In this document: in pieces, positions 45,296-55,902 of the stretch | Numbering within the stretch: position 1 is the first letter of the stretch | Layout: every line of letters starts with the position of its first letter | Source of the DNA: Nilaparvata lugens | Taxonomy: Eukaryota; Arthropoda; Insecta; Hemiptera; Delphacidae | Direction of reading: 5' to 3' | Assembly: GCF_014356525.2 (NCBI RefSeq) | Contig: NC_052509.1 | Span: 34,212,584 to 34,276,583 of the forward strand | Length of the DNA: 64,000 nt | Program-made: the position numbers and the translations under genes | Notes under the pieces: generated by a model | Seen by the model: the letters and a program-made list of their open reading frames with translations, nothing else | Told to the model about the DNA's origin: nothing | Databases searched by the model: none

Positions 45296-46215
45296 CTGAA
45301 AATATTATTGAGTCAGAAATGATTTATCGTGAATCTCTCATGAGATTCTTATATTATCTATAGATTGAACTTTTCTAAAAGGCCTGATTTCATACACTCC
45401 ATTATTCTAGCCTTATTTCGGACAGTGATATTTTATCTGCATTCTGGAGAGAAAAAGTTTAAGATTCGCTAAATTTTTCAATGATGTGTTTGTACAAACA
45501 AAGAATGAAGAGTCTAAGACAAGATAATTTTTTTCTAGAATAGAAATTTTCAAGTAGAATTGTAATATTTTCTATTATTTAAAAATATAAATTTGCATGA
45601 TAATTTTTTGATGTATTCTTTTTCTGAAAGTTTCTGAATTATTTACTGTTTGTATTGTTGAGCTTGGACTGAGGTTAATAAAATACACATTCGAAATCGT
45701 GATAACTTTAGATAAATAGTTGACTAGAGTATAAATCATGAAAGAAACTTTGAAATTCTTATTCCAACATTTAAAATAGAGAAAACATTGGGCGAACGTT
45801 TGATGAATCTTTCAACGTTGTGAAAACAATTACAACGAATGATATATATCTAAAACTGATACATTAATCATTATTATTATTATTTAATCCATACCCACCT
45901 GTATACTGTTTATCACTAAAACTTTTGATAGTAACTAATTAGAATACACAAAATAGGCTAGGTGGCATTTAAGATCAACCTTCATACTATTGTTGAAAAC
46001 GCTACAGCTTCATCCACGAGATTCAACAAACTTGTTAATACTTCGATTGAATTTTCACGTCTTTTGCGATAGAACGATGCAAGAAAAGGAAAATATTGCA
46101 TAATATAAATGAGCTAACAAGATAAGAAATGAATCTACGAAATTCCAAATAAATGCTATAGAATATTCTGAAGACTTCTGCATACATCAAAATTTGATGT
46201 GGTGACAAAATATAA
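45296..46215. other. no gene seen
   Basis: AT-rich, intron-like sequence next to the candidate exon. Confidence 0.4.
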
Positions 46216-46640
46216 TACAGAGTGCGGCATCGTAACTTGCTTTTTTCAAAACTTTATAAAACGCATTGTAAGAGTCAGAAAAGTTTTATTCTATTTTCAA
46301 AATGTAACTATGTATTTAAAGTTTTGTTTCATGTCATTTTGAAGAGTATATAATAGAGGTGACGTTCCTCACACCAGTATCTTTCTAATATTTGATATCA
46401 CCTTCTCAAGTATTGCAGGCATAATTCTATTAATTACCAACTGTATGTTGTCGTTCTACAAATCTTGGATTGTCTTCGGATGGTTCATATAGACATGGGA
46501 TTCCCAAAAAAAAAACATGAGGGCAAATCAGGAGATCGAGCCGGCCATTGGAAAACGTCTCTAATTGAGTTTTGATTGAGATGAGGCATTCTGAGAAGTA
46601 TTCCTTAAAAACAGCCATTTTAAAAATTATATCCATCTTG
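46216..46640 (-). pseudogene. mariner-type transposase C-terminus with one TIR
   Basis: On the minus strand FQWPARSPDLP and nearby residues match the WPARSPDLTP block near the third catalytic residue of mariner-type transposases. The frame breaks inside a poly-T run (46507-46517). Downstream on the same strand the copy ends at CGATGCCGCACTCTGT (46216), a terminal motif that recurs at 60379-60394. The N-terminal half is missing. Confidence 0.65.
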
Positions 46641-46900
46641 TATGAATGGAAATGAAGGTCTTCGTGTCAGCCTCACAGACCGATCAGAAAGTCCAAGGGC
46701 TGACGCATTTTTGCGTGCTGAACACCTTGGAGATTGCAAAATTGAAGCTCTCACTGTCTCGATGTTTTCACACGATCTAATGGGCCGTGGAACTTTAGAT
46801 CTTCGTTTTTTTACTTCCTATCCTATAATATTAAGCGAGCAATTTTTGTTTATATGTCTGTAACGGCTTTAACGATTCTTACGGAATTTCAAAATTTGGA
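46641..46900. other. no gene assigned
   Basis: A 73-codon plus frame at 46642-46863 has no recognisable domain and is unsupported as a gene. Confidence 0.35.
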
Positions 46901-46904
46901 ACAA

Positions 46905-47050
46905 AGTAGGTTTATGATAAATTCGATTGCACTAGGTCTCATTCCTGGGATAACTCGCTGAAGGACATTGAAAGGATAATTCATCCTTGAAAAATCAACT
47001 GAAAATTTTGTCGTCTGTCGATAATGGATGTGAGTGAGCGAGTGCGTGTG
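46905..47050 (+). repeat. interspersed repeat R3, copy 2
   Basis: Direct copy of 11756-11905; the shared core is ATTCGATTGCACTAGGTCTC. Confidence 0.75.
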
Positions 47051-47159
47051 TGGGAGCGAGACAAAATTATGCCTCAGCTGTTGAACTATTGCATTCAATC
47101 CGCTGATCTCACGAGAAATATTATCCGGCAAGAAATGGATCGACATGAATGAATGAAGT

Positions 47160-47520
47160 TTTATTCTTCTTCTATATAATAAGAGAGAGTAGGGTTGTGT
47201 TTGTTCGCATCAAAACATGTCAACTTGTGGATTGCATACTGGAAAAACGGGAATGATTTAGATCTCCAAATTTTGCACATAGATTCTAAAAATATCAATC
47301 TCGTGCACCTGGAAGTCCAAATTTCAATTTTCCTTCTAGATTTTTCAAAATTAATGTTCAAATTTCATCAATGGTACATACGATTTCATAAAAAATCACA
47401 AAATCATATGGTCGAAATTAAAAAAGGAACATCTGTTTCTATTATTGCTTTCTACCTGATACCACTTAACCCCATTAATATTGTTTTGTTAATTGATAAA
47501 TATTTTAAATAATAATGATA
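47160..47520 (+). repeat. possible Helitron-related repeat
   Basis: The start TTCTTCTATATAATAAGAGA and the following GTTTGTTCGCATC and TCTCCAAATTTTGCACATAG phrases resemble the leader seen at 49583-49615 and 51190. Non-coding Helitron-like elements of insects often begin this way. No hairpin and CTRR end was located, so the class is tentative. Confidence 0.3.
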
Positions 47521-47984
47521 ATATTTTTATTATAACAATAGTATTGTTTTGATAATTAATATTTTCATTTTCACAAACTCTGTATAACAATATGGTGCAT
47601 GTGAAACAGCTGCATCAAAGAAATTATCTCAAAAACATCTGTTTAGAAAAAACTTTCCCACAGTTGCACATACATTGGTTAACGTTTAATCGCGATAAAA
47701 TGCTATACAGTACTTTTATTGAGATTAGCACTAACCGATACATTTTGGTTGCACAAAATAGAAATTTCAATTGATAACACTGATTAAACTAATTGAAATA
47801 AAAAATTTTAATAGGCCATTCACGGGGAATTAAATCCAACTAACGCCAATTAGGTACCTACTGATAGCTGTCTTCCAAAATTAGTTTTTGGTAAAAAAAC
47901 TACAGAATTCAAAGTATGAGCTAAATATATGAATGAATTTCATCCGTTAATAAGAAATAGTTATTTGTATATCTAGAGTGAAAA
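47521..47984. other. no gene seen
   Basis: AT-rich; no homology found. Confidence 0.4.
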
Positions 47985-48730
47985 GTACGACTTTTTCTCC
48001 CTGAGGGAAAAAGTTTGAAGCCCGAGGCGAAGCCGAGGGCAACAATTTTCCTGAGGGAGAAAAAGTATTTTTCGCTCGTGATGTACACAACATTTTTCCT
48101 CCATCTACATTTTTTTATAGAAACTGCAAATTAAATCATTCTAATAACTTACGTATTGATGACAATGTTTCCTAACAACATAACCTAAAAACTAAAACCT
48201 AAAAACCGGTCGTCTGATAGGCACTGCTGATTGCGCTATCTATCGGCCAAAGTTGTAACAATCATATCAGCTGAGCTACCAAAAATGGCTGTCTCCAGAT
48301 CACGCGGTTCAGATTTGAATTGCAGAATGCAGATCAAAAATATTTGTTGGCTGGTATTTTGAATAGAATAAAATATTTTAAAATTGTATAAAATTTTTAT
48401 CGTCTACCAATATTAAGAATATAATATCATACAAACATATATTTCATGAGTTGATCAAATTTCTGGTTGTGGTATTGAATTCAGTTGACTCAATGACAGA
48501 CACCTCTATTACGCTTTCTCATCTGAGCTTAGACCTTCTAACCTATTACCATGTAAGTTTTTTAAATAGAGATGCTTCCCATGTTATTTAAATGGAGTCA
48601 CTTTTACTCCCTAGGGAGTTTTTCTGTTTTTTACTACCTAGAGCGAAAAAGTGACACTTTAGTATTATGTTTCAGGGAGTAAAGTAAGTACTTTAGACAG
48701 TAGGTGGAGGAAAAGAGTATTTGGTTGATA
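47985..48730. repeat. imperfect inverted-repeat element with CGAGGCGAAGCCGAGGG hairpin
   Basis: The left side (AGTGAAAAGTACGACTTTTT, CTCCCTGAGGGA) is loosely mirrored by the right side (GCGAAAAAGTGACACTT, CAGGGAGTAAAG, then GGTGGAGGAAAA against TTTTCCTCCATC). An internal near-palindrome CCCGAGGCGAAGCCGAGGG lies at about 48018-48036. No coding frame was found, and boundaries are approximate. Confidence 0.5.
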
Positions 48731-49574
48731 TTAGCATTCGAAATTAGATTCTGATTTTTGAGGTTAGTTTTCAATCTTGTTTGTTTGCAGATAGCACGAC
48801 ACTGGCGACAGACAGAACATTTTTATGGCGCATGCGTAATGAATAGTCACCGCTTCAATAACATAGCCTTACATTTTTGCCATTTGTTTAGAATAATAAT
48901 TTTAATAACACCACTGTCGGATAAATGACAGTGTTGCCGGATTGTGAAACCGTTAAAATCTTGGTTAGTTAACCGGAAAACTTAATCGGAATTAAAAACT
49001 AACCAATCTTTGTGGAACAGAAATGAATTCGTAAAACTAATGCTGATTTGTTAATCGGCGTTAATGTCCATATTTAACAGACGTACGTGCAACTAACCCA
49101 TAGTTTTGAAACTTCGTTTTCCTGATGCAATGCTTAGACCTACACGTGGCATGCATTATTAATTTTTCAGCTAGAACAGCTTTTTGAGATAAAGTGCTAA
49201 AATAACTTCTACAGTTTCATCAATGCTGTATCGGCAATATGAAAACGCATGCAGTTAATATGTCTTTCAATAAAGGTGTTGATATTTACATAAAGAAATT
49301 ATTCTCTTCCATTTTTATTCAATTAGAATTTCAAAATTATTCGAGCCCTGATAGAATGACTGACTCACTGTACAATCAGTCGAGAATTTTAATATTGGAA
49401 TGTGGGGTATATTGGCAAGCTGAGCAAAAAGATAAGGTCATATTTATGCACCTTTTCGTTATATCTTCAAATGAAAAATGAGTTTTATGGGTTGTCAAAA
49501 CTCTCTCTGAAAGGGAAACTATTTAAATTATTCTATCTTTTAGTAAAATAACAATTATGATCAACATCCATCTA
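48731..49574. other. no gene seen
   Basis: AT-rich. A TTAACCGG-containing patch lies at 48970-48985. A frame of 80 codons at 49239-49481 has no recognisable domain. Confidence 0.4.
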
Positions 49575-49615
49575 TTATCTTCTATACTATAATAAAGGAA
49601 AGAACTGGATTATAC

Positions 49616-50729
49616 CAATACCTACTATTACTTCAGGCCCCACAACTAATTAATGACGTCATAACATGTAGATTGATTCTTCCTAGATCGTAGTAGTTTC
49701 TACTAGCTTATCAATGTAAATTTTGTTACTGTATCGATTTTTATTGGATGGAATACTATCTAAATTTCAAATTAAAGACACTTGTATTTTAATAAATAGA
49801 AATTTTATTGAAATAAAAACACTTTATTCCACAAATGCAATAATTTATCCATATTTTCAGATTGATAGACATAGGCCTACTCGATTCAGTGATAGAGCTA
49901 TTGATAAATTCATCTTAACCAAAAATACTTAATAATAGCCTGTATCAGAGTCGAAGGAGAGGTAAATCAAAGATAAACCAAATTTCCTAACTCTTTTTTA
50001 GGAAAGAGGCTCCCACAAACTTGATCACAATTGATCTGTAGTACAAAGAAACCCATCAGGAGATGTTTTTCAGTTAGGTAAAACCTTTAATATTATGATG
50101 TTATGGGCAGTTCCAACACTTTGCATTCACTTTTTAATTTATTAATTCAAAAGTTCTTTCACGCACTTTATTCACACTGTTCTTCCACACTCTAATTACA
50201 CTGTTATTTCACATTTTATTTACACTGTTCTTTCACACTTTAATTAAATTTCCCACTCACACTTTATTTACACTGTTCTTCTACACTTCATGTAAACCGT
50301 TGTTTTGTAGAATTGAAGCTCTTTCTTCTTATCGCTCGTATCCATTTTCGTTTCAAAGTATCATCTTTCGAAAAAGTAAAAAACTGTTTTAAACTTTAAA
50401 ACCGTACGGAAACTTTTAGAATCTTGTTATAATTCCCGCAACAATTAGGTACACAGCAGTATCCCAATGATTTAAAACCCCAAATTCATTATTACTTTTC
50501 ACAAACAAATATTAGAAGAATGATAAACAAACCATATTCATTGAAATGGAACACCGTGAAAATTGAATTTGTAATTCCAATTTTGTTGATTACCATATCA
50601 GATGTGATAACAAGCATCAGCGCCCTTATTTCGCTTGCTTACCGCCAGTAGATCATCGATGATCTACATGTGATGACGTCATAGTTTATTAGAGATCAGT
50701 TGTGGGGCCTGAAGTAATAGTAGGTATTG
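49616..50729. mobile_element. non-autonomous DNA transposon, 1.11 kb, 7 bp target duplication
   Basis: The left end CAATACCTACTATTACTTCA and the right end, reversed, are identical for 32 bases. A second block with GACGTCAT and ACATGTAG extends the symmetry with a small gap. ATTATAC at 49609-49615 and 50730-50736 is the target duplication, and the uninterrupted paralogue at 51206-51226 has a single copy of the site. No transposase is encoded. A 7 bp duplication with CA..TG ends does not settle the superfamily; P-like or Dada-like are possibilities. Confidence 0.85.
50143..50310 (+). repeat. 24 bp minisatellite inside the DNA transposon
   Basis: Six to seven units of exactly 24 bases, of the form TTTATTTACACTGTTCTTYY ACAC. 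Six run from 50167 to 50310, with a degenerate unit at 50143-50166. One unit (50239-50262) has a changed middle. Confidence 0.9.
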
Positions 50730-50935
50730 ATTATACACGTATACAGGTGTAAAGTATAGGCAAATTATGTTTGACGCATCATCACGTCTGAACTACTGGA
50801 CTGATTAACTTGAAATTTTGCATATAGATTCTTGCTTTACCGAGGATGATAAACCTATTTTAAATTCTTCAATATTTGATTACATCAAGTTTTCAATTAT
50901 TTGTCATGCTTTCAGTTGTTGTAAGGAAGCAGCAG

Positions 50936-51150
50936 AACATTTCTCTTAAAAAGGAAATTAGAAGATAGGTATGATTGGGAATCCTTTTGGAATGATAAAA
51001 ACAGGTTTTCCGTCGCACCCAAGTTTCTTTCGCCATTTTGGAACCGCCATTTTGAATCCAACTTTTTTTTAATTGATAGGTGGTCATATGATCAAACCTT
51101 TCAAAATGTATTCTCATTCATTTCCTTTATTATAGTATAGAGGATGATAG
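50936..51150 (-). repeat. R4 fold-back arm joined to a Helitron-like leader
   Basis: GATAGGTATGATTGGGAATC, CCATTTTGGAACCGCCATTT and GGTGGTCATATGATCA match R4 arms at 37890-38010 and 38600-38720. On the minus strand it starts at a TCTATACTATAATAAAGGAA leader (about 51143), so here R4 and the leader are one unit. Confidence 0.6.
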
Positions 51151-51203
51151 ATAGATGGATTATATATCAATCTATCTATCATCCTCTATACTATAATAAA
51201 GGA
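51124..51203. repeat. 80 bp perfect palindrome
   Basis: CCTTTATTATAGTATAGAGG at 51124 is mirrored exactly by the sequence ending at 51203, continuing through GATGATAGATAGAT. Two leaders lie head to head around a GGATTATATATC centre. Confidence 0.9.
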
Positions 51204-51370
51204 AAGAACTGGCTTAAACACGTATATACGTGTAGAGGATAGGAAAATTATGTTTGACACATCATCACGTCTGAACTACTGGACTGATTTACTTGAAATG
51301 CTGCTTTTAGATTCTTAATCAACCGAGGATTCTTATAGGCCTATTTTCAATTCTTCTAGATTCCATTGAG
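51165..51370 (+). repeat. Helitron-like repeat, copy 2 (uninterrupted)
   Basis: Same sequence as 49575-49615 plus 50737-50880. It supplies the empty site for the DNA transposon at 49616. Confidence 0.55.
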
Positions 51371-51800
51371 AAAAAATACAAACCAGCATGTAAGATGCAA
51401 CTTACGGACCGCTGGAGGGAGCCTAACACACTATTTTACTAAAGCAATAGAATGGACTGAAAAAAAGAGAAAAGAATAAAGAGAGATAAAAAATAAAAAC
51501 ATTTTTGGGCTGTAATCAAAATAGGAAATTAGTATATGATGCAAATTATAGAAAGCAAAAGAAAATCATTAAAAAACAAAATAGAGATTCAAATTCTGTG
51601 AAAAGATTAATTTATTGATTTATATTGTAAAGAAAAACGGTGAGAAGAGCAGGGAAAATACAAAAAAATAATAAAGAGGAGAAAAAAGAAAGCAAGATAA
51701 CAGAATGCAAAGTTAATAGAATGGAAAGAAAAATAGACGGATCAAACAATAATTTAGGAACAAAAACTTTAGAACTCCGGGAGTGAGCGACGAAAGCCAT
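51371..51800 (-). other. probable 3' UTR of the non-LTR element at 51801-53290
   Basis: A-rich non-coding sequence on the plus strand, following the RT C-terminus on the minus strand. Confidence 0.35.
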
Positions 51801-52172
51801 ATTTTAATTAATCTCTTAATCTTATTTCCACAATTACAAGCAGCAATGGCATTCTTGACCTCAAGCGGCAAAGCATTATAAAATCTAGGTGCCAGGAAAA
51901 TGAGCGTTTTACGAAAAAGAGTGCAATTGGGGACATGTCACCAGGATGGAGGAATGTAGAGGAGTAAAGCAAGTGGTGGAGGCCAGGAGAGAGGGAAAAA
52001 GAAGGAAAGGTAGACCGAGAATGAATTGGGAGAGTTATCTTGAAAGTCTGGGTCGCGAGAGAGGGAGTTCCATGAGGGAAATGAGGAGAATGGCTGAGGA
52101 CCGGGAGGTGTGGAAGAGGTGGACCGAGGCTGGGACCCCTACGCTGTAGCGGCAGAAGGGGAAAAGAAAAAG

Positions 52173-52203
<31 letters not shown>

Positions 52204-53290
52204 GCAATTGGGTTTAGGACATCTGACTTGGGAAACCGCAGTCCGCCTGGTCTGTCGAAGTGCGGTAACAGGCTTACAGTAGTCAATTGTCACGTCTCTA
52301 TTTCCACTTATATTGAAGAACAATGACAAAACCTTAAATACATTTAGGAACCTAACAGGCAAAATTCTAAGATGAAAGAACAGTGGAAATGTATGATCAT
52401 CAGACTTACTGCCCGTTATCAATCTTATAAAAGCTTTTTGAAGTTTAATAATTGGATCCTGATTAGCATAATAGGAGCTTCCCCAACATGTGATTCCATA
52501 TTCAATTTTGGAATGTACAAATGAAAAATAAAGTTCCTTCATTAAAATCGCACAGATATTTAATGCGATGGAAAATCATCAAATAGAACCTTAAAGACTT
52601 CTTTAAAGTTTCAATTTGATGCCTCCAATTAAGATTTTCATCTAGTGAAAGACCCAAATATTTGATAGTCTTTGCTGGACTGATACTGGGACAGTCACAG
52701 TTAGAATAGGAACAAACCGGAGAGTGAAAGCGCAGTGGAGCAAGCAAGGCAGCACTTCCAGAAAGACTAAACATTATATACGGTAATTAGTTTTGACTAC
52801 ATTAATTTTAAGTTTGTTACATGTAAACCATAGAGATATTTTGTTCAAGTCAGACTGCATTTTCTGATGTAAATATTGAAGGTTATTACTTTTATATTAA
52901 AGAGCAGTGTCGTCCGCTAAAGCAGTTATCCGTCCATTCAATTCACCATTATACAAATCATTTACAAAAATTAAGAAGAGAATAGGACCAAGAACCGAAC
53001 CCTGCGACACACCACAAGTTATGGGTAATACTTTACTTGCAACGTTTCTGATTCTTACATACTGTTTCCTACCTTGTAGGAAGGACTTAAACCAATCTAG
53101 TGGAATTCCCCTTACACCAGCTCTCTACTCTACTACCCTCGTCCCTATATCTATTAACTGCTGCATACCATTTCCATTAAGACAATTTAGATACGAATCA
53201 CTATAAACATCCGAAACACTAACATTCAGGTTAACATCCCCTAGACAATATAAATCTGAGCTCCTGGTGGTAGCCAAGAGTAGAATGAAT
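51801..53290 (-). pseudogene. CR1/Jockey-like non-LTR element, shortened and interrupted
   Basis: On the minus strand the order is an endonuclease piece (LGDVNLNVSVSDV, about 53270-53200), then directly the RT palm entry (RGIPLDWFKSFLQGRKQYV). GVSQGSVLGPILFLIFVNDL and the catalytic relic ADDTAL follow at about 52910. Next come TIKYLGLSLDENLNWRHQ (52774-52502), YGITCWG and a C-terminus with TLIFLAPRFYNALPLEV. The linker and the first RT motifs are deleted near 53135. A second element is inserted at 51932-52200, so the C-terminus reads across only when that insert is ignored. Confidence 0.8.
51932..52200 (+). mobile_element. 3' end of an RTE-like element inserted with 12 bp target duplication
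   Basis: AGTGCAATTGGG at 51920-51931 and 52201-52212 flanks 269 bases. The insert encodes, on the plus strand, RKGRPRMNWESYLESLG, MAEDREVWKRW and a stop, the typical C-terminus of an endonuclease-RT non-LTR protein. It ends in (GAA)n (52162-52200) as its 3' tail. It is extremely 5'-truncated. It is a different family from the element at 35256-36675. Confidence 0.85.
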
Positions 53291-53309
53291 TAGCCGATTG
53301 AAAGGAACT

Positions 53310-53570
53310 TTTTTACGACTTTCCCCCCCTCCCCCATCCTATGTACCCCCCACCTCCCCCGCTCCTTAGAAGGAGAAGAACCTCTCTCCCTCCCCAGGCC
53401 CTTAGAATGAACCTCTCTCTCTCTCTCTCTCCAAGAAGACGAAGAAGAAGAAGAAGAAGAAGAAGGAGAGGAAGAAGGAGAGGAAGAAGGAGAGGAAGAA
53501 GAAGATGATAACGATGATGCTCTCTCTCTCTCTCCCTCTCTCTTTCTCTAGCCATGCTCCATTTAATTTA
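53310..53570. repeat. low-complexity purine/pyrimidine tracts
   Basis: A C-rich run (53322-53360) is followed by (CT)n (53411-53432), (GAA)n with GGAGAG interruptions (53437-53503) and (CT)n again (53520-53550). Frames here are simple-sequence artefacts. Confidence 0.85.
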
Positions 53571-53589
53571 TAGATAGTCACGGTCTATT

Positions 53590-53890
53590 TCAATGAGTCT
53601 GTTACTGACAGATTTAAGTGAAATGACCTTGGAAGTAGAAGATGGAGAGGAATGGAGAAGAAGAAGAATGAGAAATCCAATGACTCTAGTGCTGACAGAT
53701 TAAAGTGAATCGAGTTTGGATGTAGAAGAATGAAGAAGAAGAATGAGAAATTCAATGACTCTACTGCTGACAGATTAAAGTGAATCGAGTTTGGAAGGTG
53801 AAGAAGGAGAGGAATGGAGAATGAGAAATTCAATGGCTCTACTGCTGACAGATTATAGTGAATCGAGTTTGGAAGGTGAAGAAGGAATCC
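53590..53890 (-). repeat. 75-88 bp minisatellite, four units
   Basis: Four units share TCAATGACTCTACTGCTGAC and TGAATCGAGTTTGGAAG, starting near 53592, 53681, 53755 and 53833. It lies downstream of, and in frame with, the ORF1 remnant on the minus strand, where it encodes a repeated NSIHFNLSAVESLNF. Confidence 0.85.
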
Positions 53891-54605
53891 CAGGTCCTGC
53901 GTCGATAGATTACGCTTAACCTTTCTCCTCGCCACCACCGAGAACTTGTCCTCTCTCCTGACAAATTTCACGATAATACCACCAGGCCATTGTCTCCCTT
54001 AGGTTTTCCCAGTCGATGGCATACGAGATACAATGTTTTTTCTTGTTATATTAACATCAAGAGCATACACACTCTCTGTACATACAGTTTTATACACATC
54101 CTCGTTTTTTGTCTCTGGTACTCCATAGATTTCAAGTGTATTGGAGCGTGTGTACTGTTCAGCATCTTCGAGCCGTGTCTCCAAGTCACAAACTTTCCTC
54201 TTAAGGCTTGTATTTTCTTTTTTCAAATCCTCAATTAATCTAAGGCACCCGTTTATTTTCAAAGTCTGAATTGTATTAGTCTGGTCGTGAATCTTACTGT
54301 TTGCAAACTCGAAAGAAGCATTAAATTCACTCTCCATTCGCTTCCTATCCTCTCTGGCCTCCTCTAGCATAAATATCACTTGTGATATTCTGGCATTGCC
54401 ATCCTCAGCAGAAGACACCGCTCTCATACTTTGCCTCCTCAACTTGGAACAAGGTGGACATCTCCAAATCTGACCCTCGTTGACAATACAGTCCGCGTCT
54501 GCTTGGTTATGTTAACACATTGAGGATGACTTAGTTTTTTAGAATCACTACAAGCAAGTTTGCTTCTAGTCGCTGGAATTGCTACCTGGCATATTGTGCA
54601 TGCAG
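53891..54605 (-). pseudogene. non-LTR ORF1 remnant: PHD finger, coiled coil, RRM-like
   Basis: On the minus strand a PHD-type finger (CTICQ, LACSD, HPQC, then WRCPPC) starts near 54600 and is split by a frameshift at about 54505. A coiled coil follows (LIEDLKKENTSLKRKVCDLE), then EDAEQYTRSNTLEIYGVPE, which opens the RNA-binding part. An in-frame TAA at about 53999 interrupts it. IVKFVRREDKFSVVARRKVK and NLSTQDLG continue after the stop. The protein would coat element RNA. It is 5'-truncated at the tail of the upstream element. Confidence 0.8.
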
Positions 54606-55139
54606 ATTCAATTCAATTCAAAAAGTTATTTATTTCATAAGTCGTACAAGCAATTACAGTGGTAGCCTACATCATAAAATAAGACAATGTCAGCACCACA
54701 GAAATGACAGCAGATATACAAATATATATATATATTAAGAAATATTCAATCTCGCAGAGGCATTACTGCCTGTGTGCGAGAATGAGTATAAGGTAGGAAT
54801 AGGCCTATATATATTTCGCAGTACTTGCATAGATCGGTTAAGCTTGTTGACATTTCATTAATAGTGACACTAACTCCCCCCCCCTAACAAAGAAACTACA
54901 TTTCTCCCCCCTATCCCTATGCCACCCCCTAGAAACCCAAGAAACCCCTTCCCGCCCCCCATAAGTGACGTTCCACCCATCCAAACCCAACAAACAGACG
55001 AAGAAACAGATCACCCACTAAGGCGTGAAAACGCCAACACCCGCACATACACACACACACACACACCTCAAAAAGAGAGAATTAGAAGATTCAGAAAAAT
55101 AGCCAGTATAATGAATAAAATTTGTAATAGTGACCGGTG
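54606..55139 (-). other. 3' UTR and (TTGAA)n tail of the non-LTR element at 55140-57571
   Basis: On the minus strand it ends ATGAAATAAATAACTTTTT followed by TTGAATTGAATTGAA at 54609-54624, a polyadenylation-like signal and a short tandem tail typical of CR1-like elements. It includes a C-rich patch (54870-54960) and a (CA)n run at 55044-55067. Confidence 0.6.
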
Positions 55140-55825
55140 ATAGAATGTGTGAAGTCTTATGATTTTATTAGTGTTTTAGCTCATTTGAATCCAGCCCTAG
55201 AATCTAAACTCTGAAGTGATCAATCTTTCAAAACTCTCGCCTCTACCGATACCCCGAATCCACCTTTTAATTTCTATTTTGAATGCAGATATTGTTAATG
55301 AAGTCTGTTACAGCTATAGGTAAGTTTTTTAACAGAACATGGGCTATGTAGTATGAATTAGTAGTGAAGATGGTTTTATTTAGGCTACCCTCGGCATTTG
55401 GATATTGTTATGTATTACTCTTGTTGTTGTATAATTATGAGTAATAGTATTAAATATGTCAGAATAGTTTTTGAATATGTATGTTGCCAAAGTTCTAATG
55501 TATTATTGCCTGACATCAAGCACCTCAATCTCCGCGAAAACCGCCTCAGCCGAGTAGTCCCAACGCCTCCCAAGTGCAGCCTTTAGAATCAGTTTTTGTG
55601 TAATGAATAGAGGATTCAAAATAGATCTGAATCCTACTCCATAAGCTAGGATCCCTCCTTCAATAATTGATTAAACAAATGCGTAATAAATTGTTAGGAT
55701 TTCGTTCTTGTTCAAATATTCTCTAAGTTTCCTAAAAACATAAATCATTTTTCTTAGTCTGCTGTTCTGATAAGCAACATGTGCAGACCAGTTGAATCTA
55801 TTATCAATAATCACACCTAGGTATT
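55140..55825 (-). pseudogene. non-LTR RT C-terminus
   Basis: The minus strand reads YLGVIIDNRFNWSAHVAYQN (55815-55750), LREYLNKNEILTIYYAFV, then GGILAYGVG and a decayed C-terminal region. It belongs to the same ORF2 as 55903-57571 but is separated from the palm by a 77-base filler and a deletion. Confidence 0.75.
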
Positions 55826-55902
55826 TATTTCATAAGTCGTACAAGCAATTACAGTGGTAGCCTACATCATAAAATAAGACAATGTCAGCACCACAGAAAT
55901 GA
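55826..55902 (-). repeat. 77-base copy of the 3' UTR inserted in the RT
   Basis: It is identical or nearly so to 54631-54708 (ATTTCATAAGTCGTACAAGC, then GTAGCCTACATCATAAAATA). It sits exactly where the RT palm should be. Confidence 0.85.

Larger units (their letters stand above)
49575..50880 (+). repeat. Helitron-like repeat, copy 1 (interrupted)
   Basis: 49575-49615 and 50730-50880 together match 51170-51350: TCTATACTATAATAAAGGAA, AGAACTGG, then (after the insertion) ACGTATACAGGTGTA, CATCATCACGTCTGAACTAC and TGGACTGATT. The DNA transposon at 49616-50729 splits it. The Helitron label comes from the leader pattern only. Confidence 0.5.

Noticed and set aside
51808..52542. One continuous 244-codon minus-strand gene
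   Set aside because: It is a chimera: a plus-strand insertion at 51932-52200 lies inside a minus-strand RT C-terminus.
53313..53555. 80-codon frame of Arg-Glu and Leu repeats
   Set aside because: Pure simple-sequence translation of (CT)n and (GAA)n.
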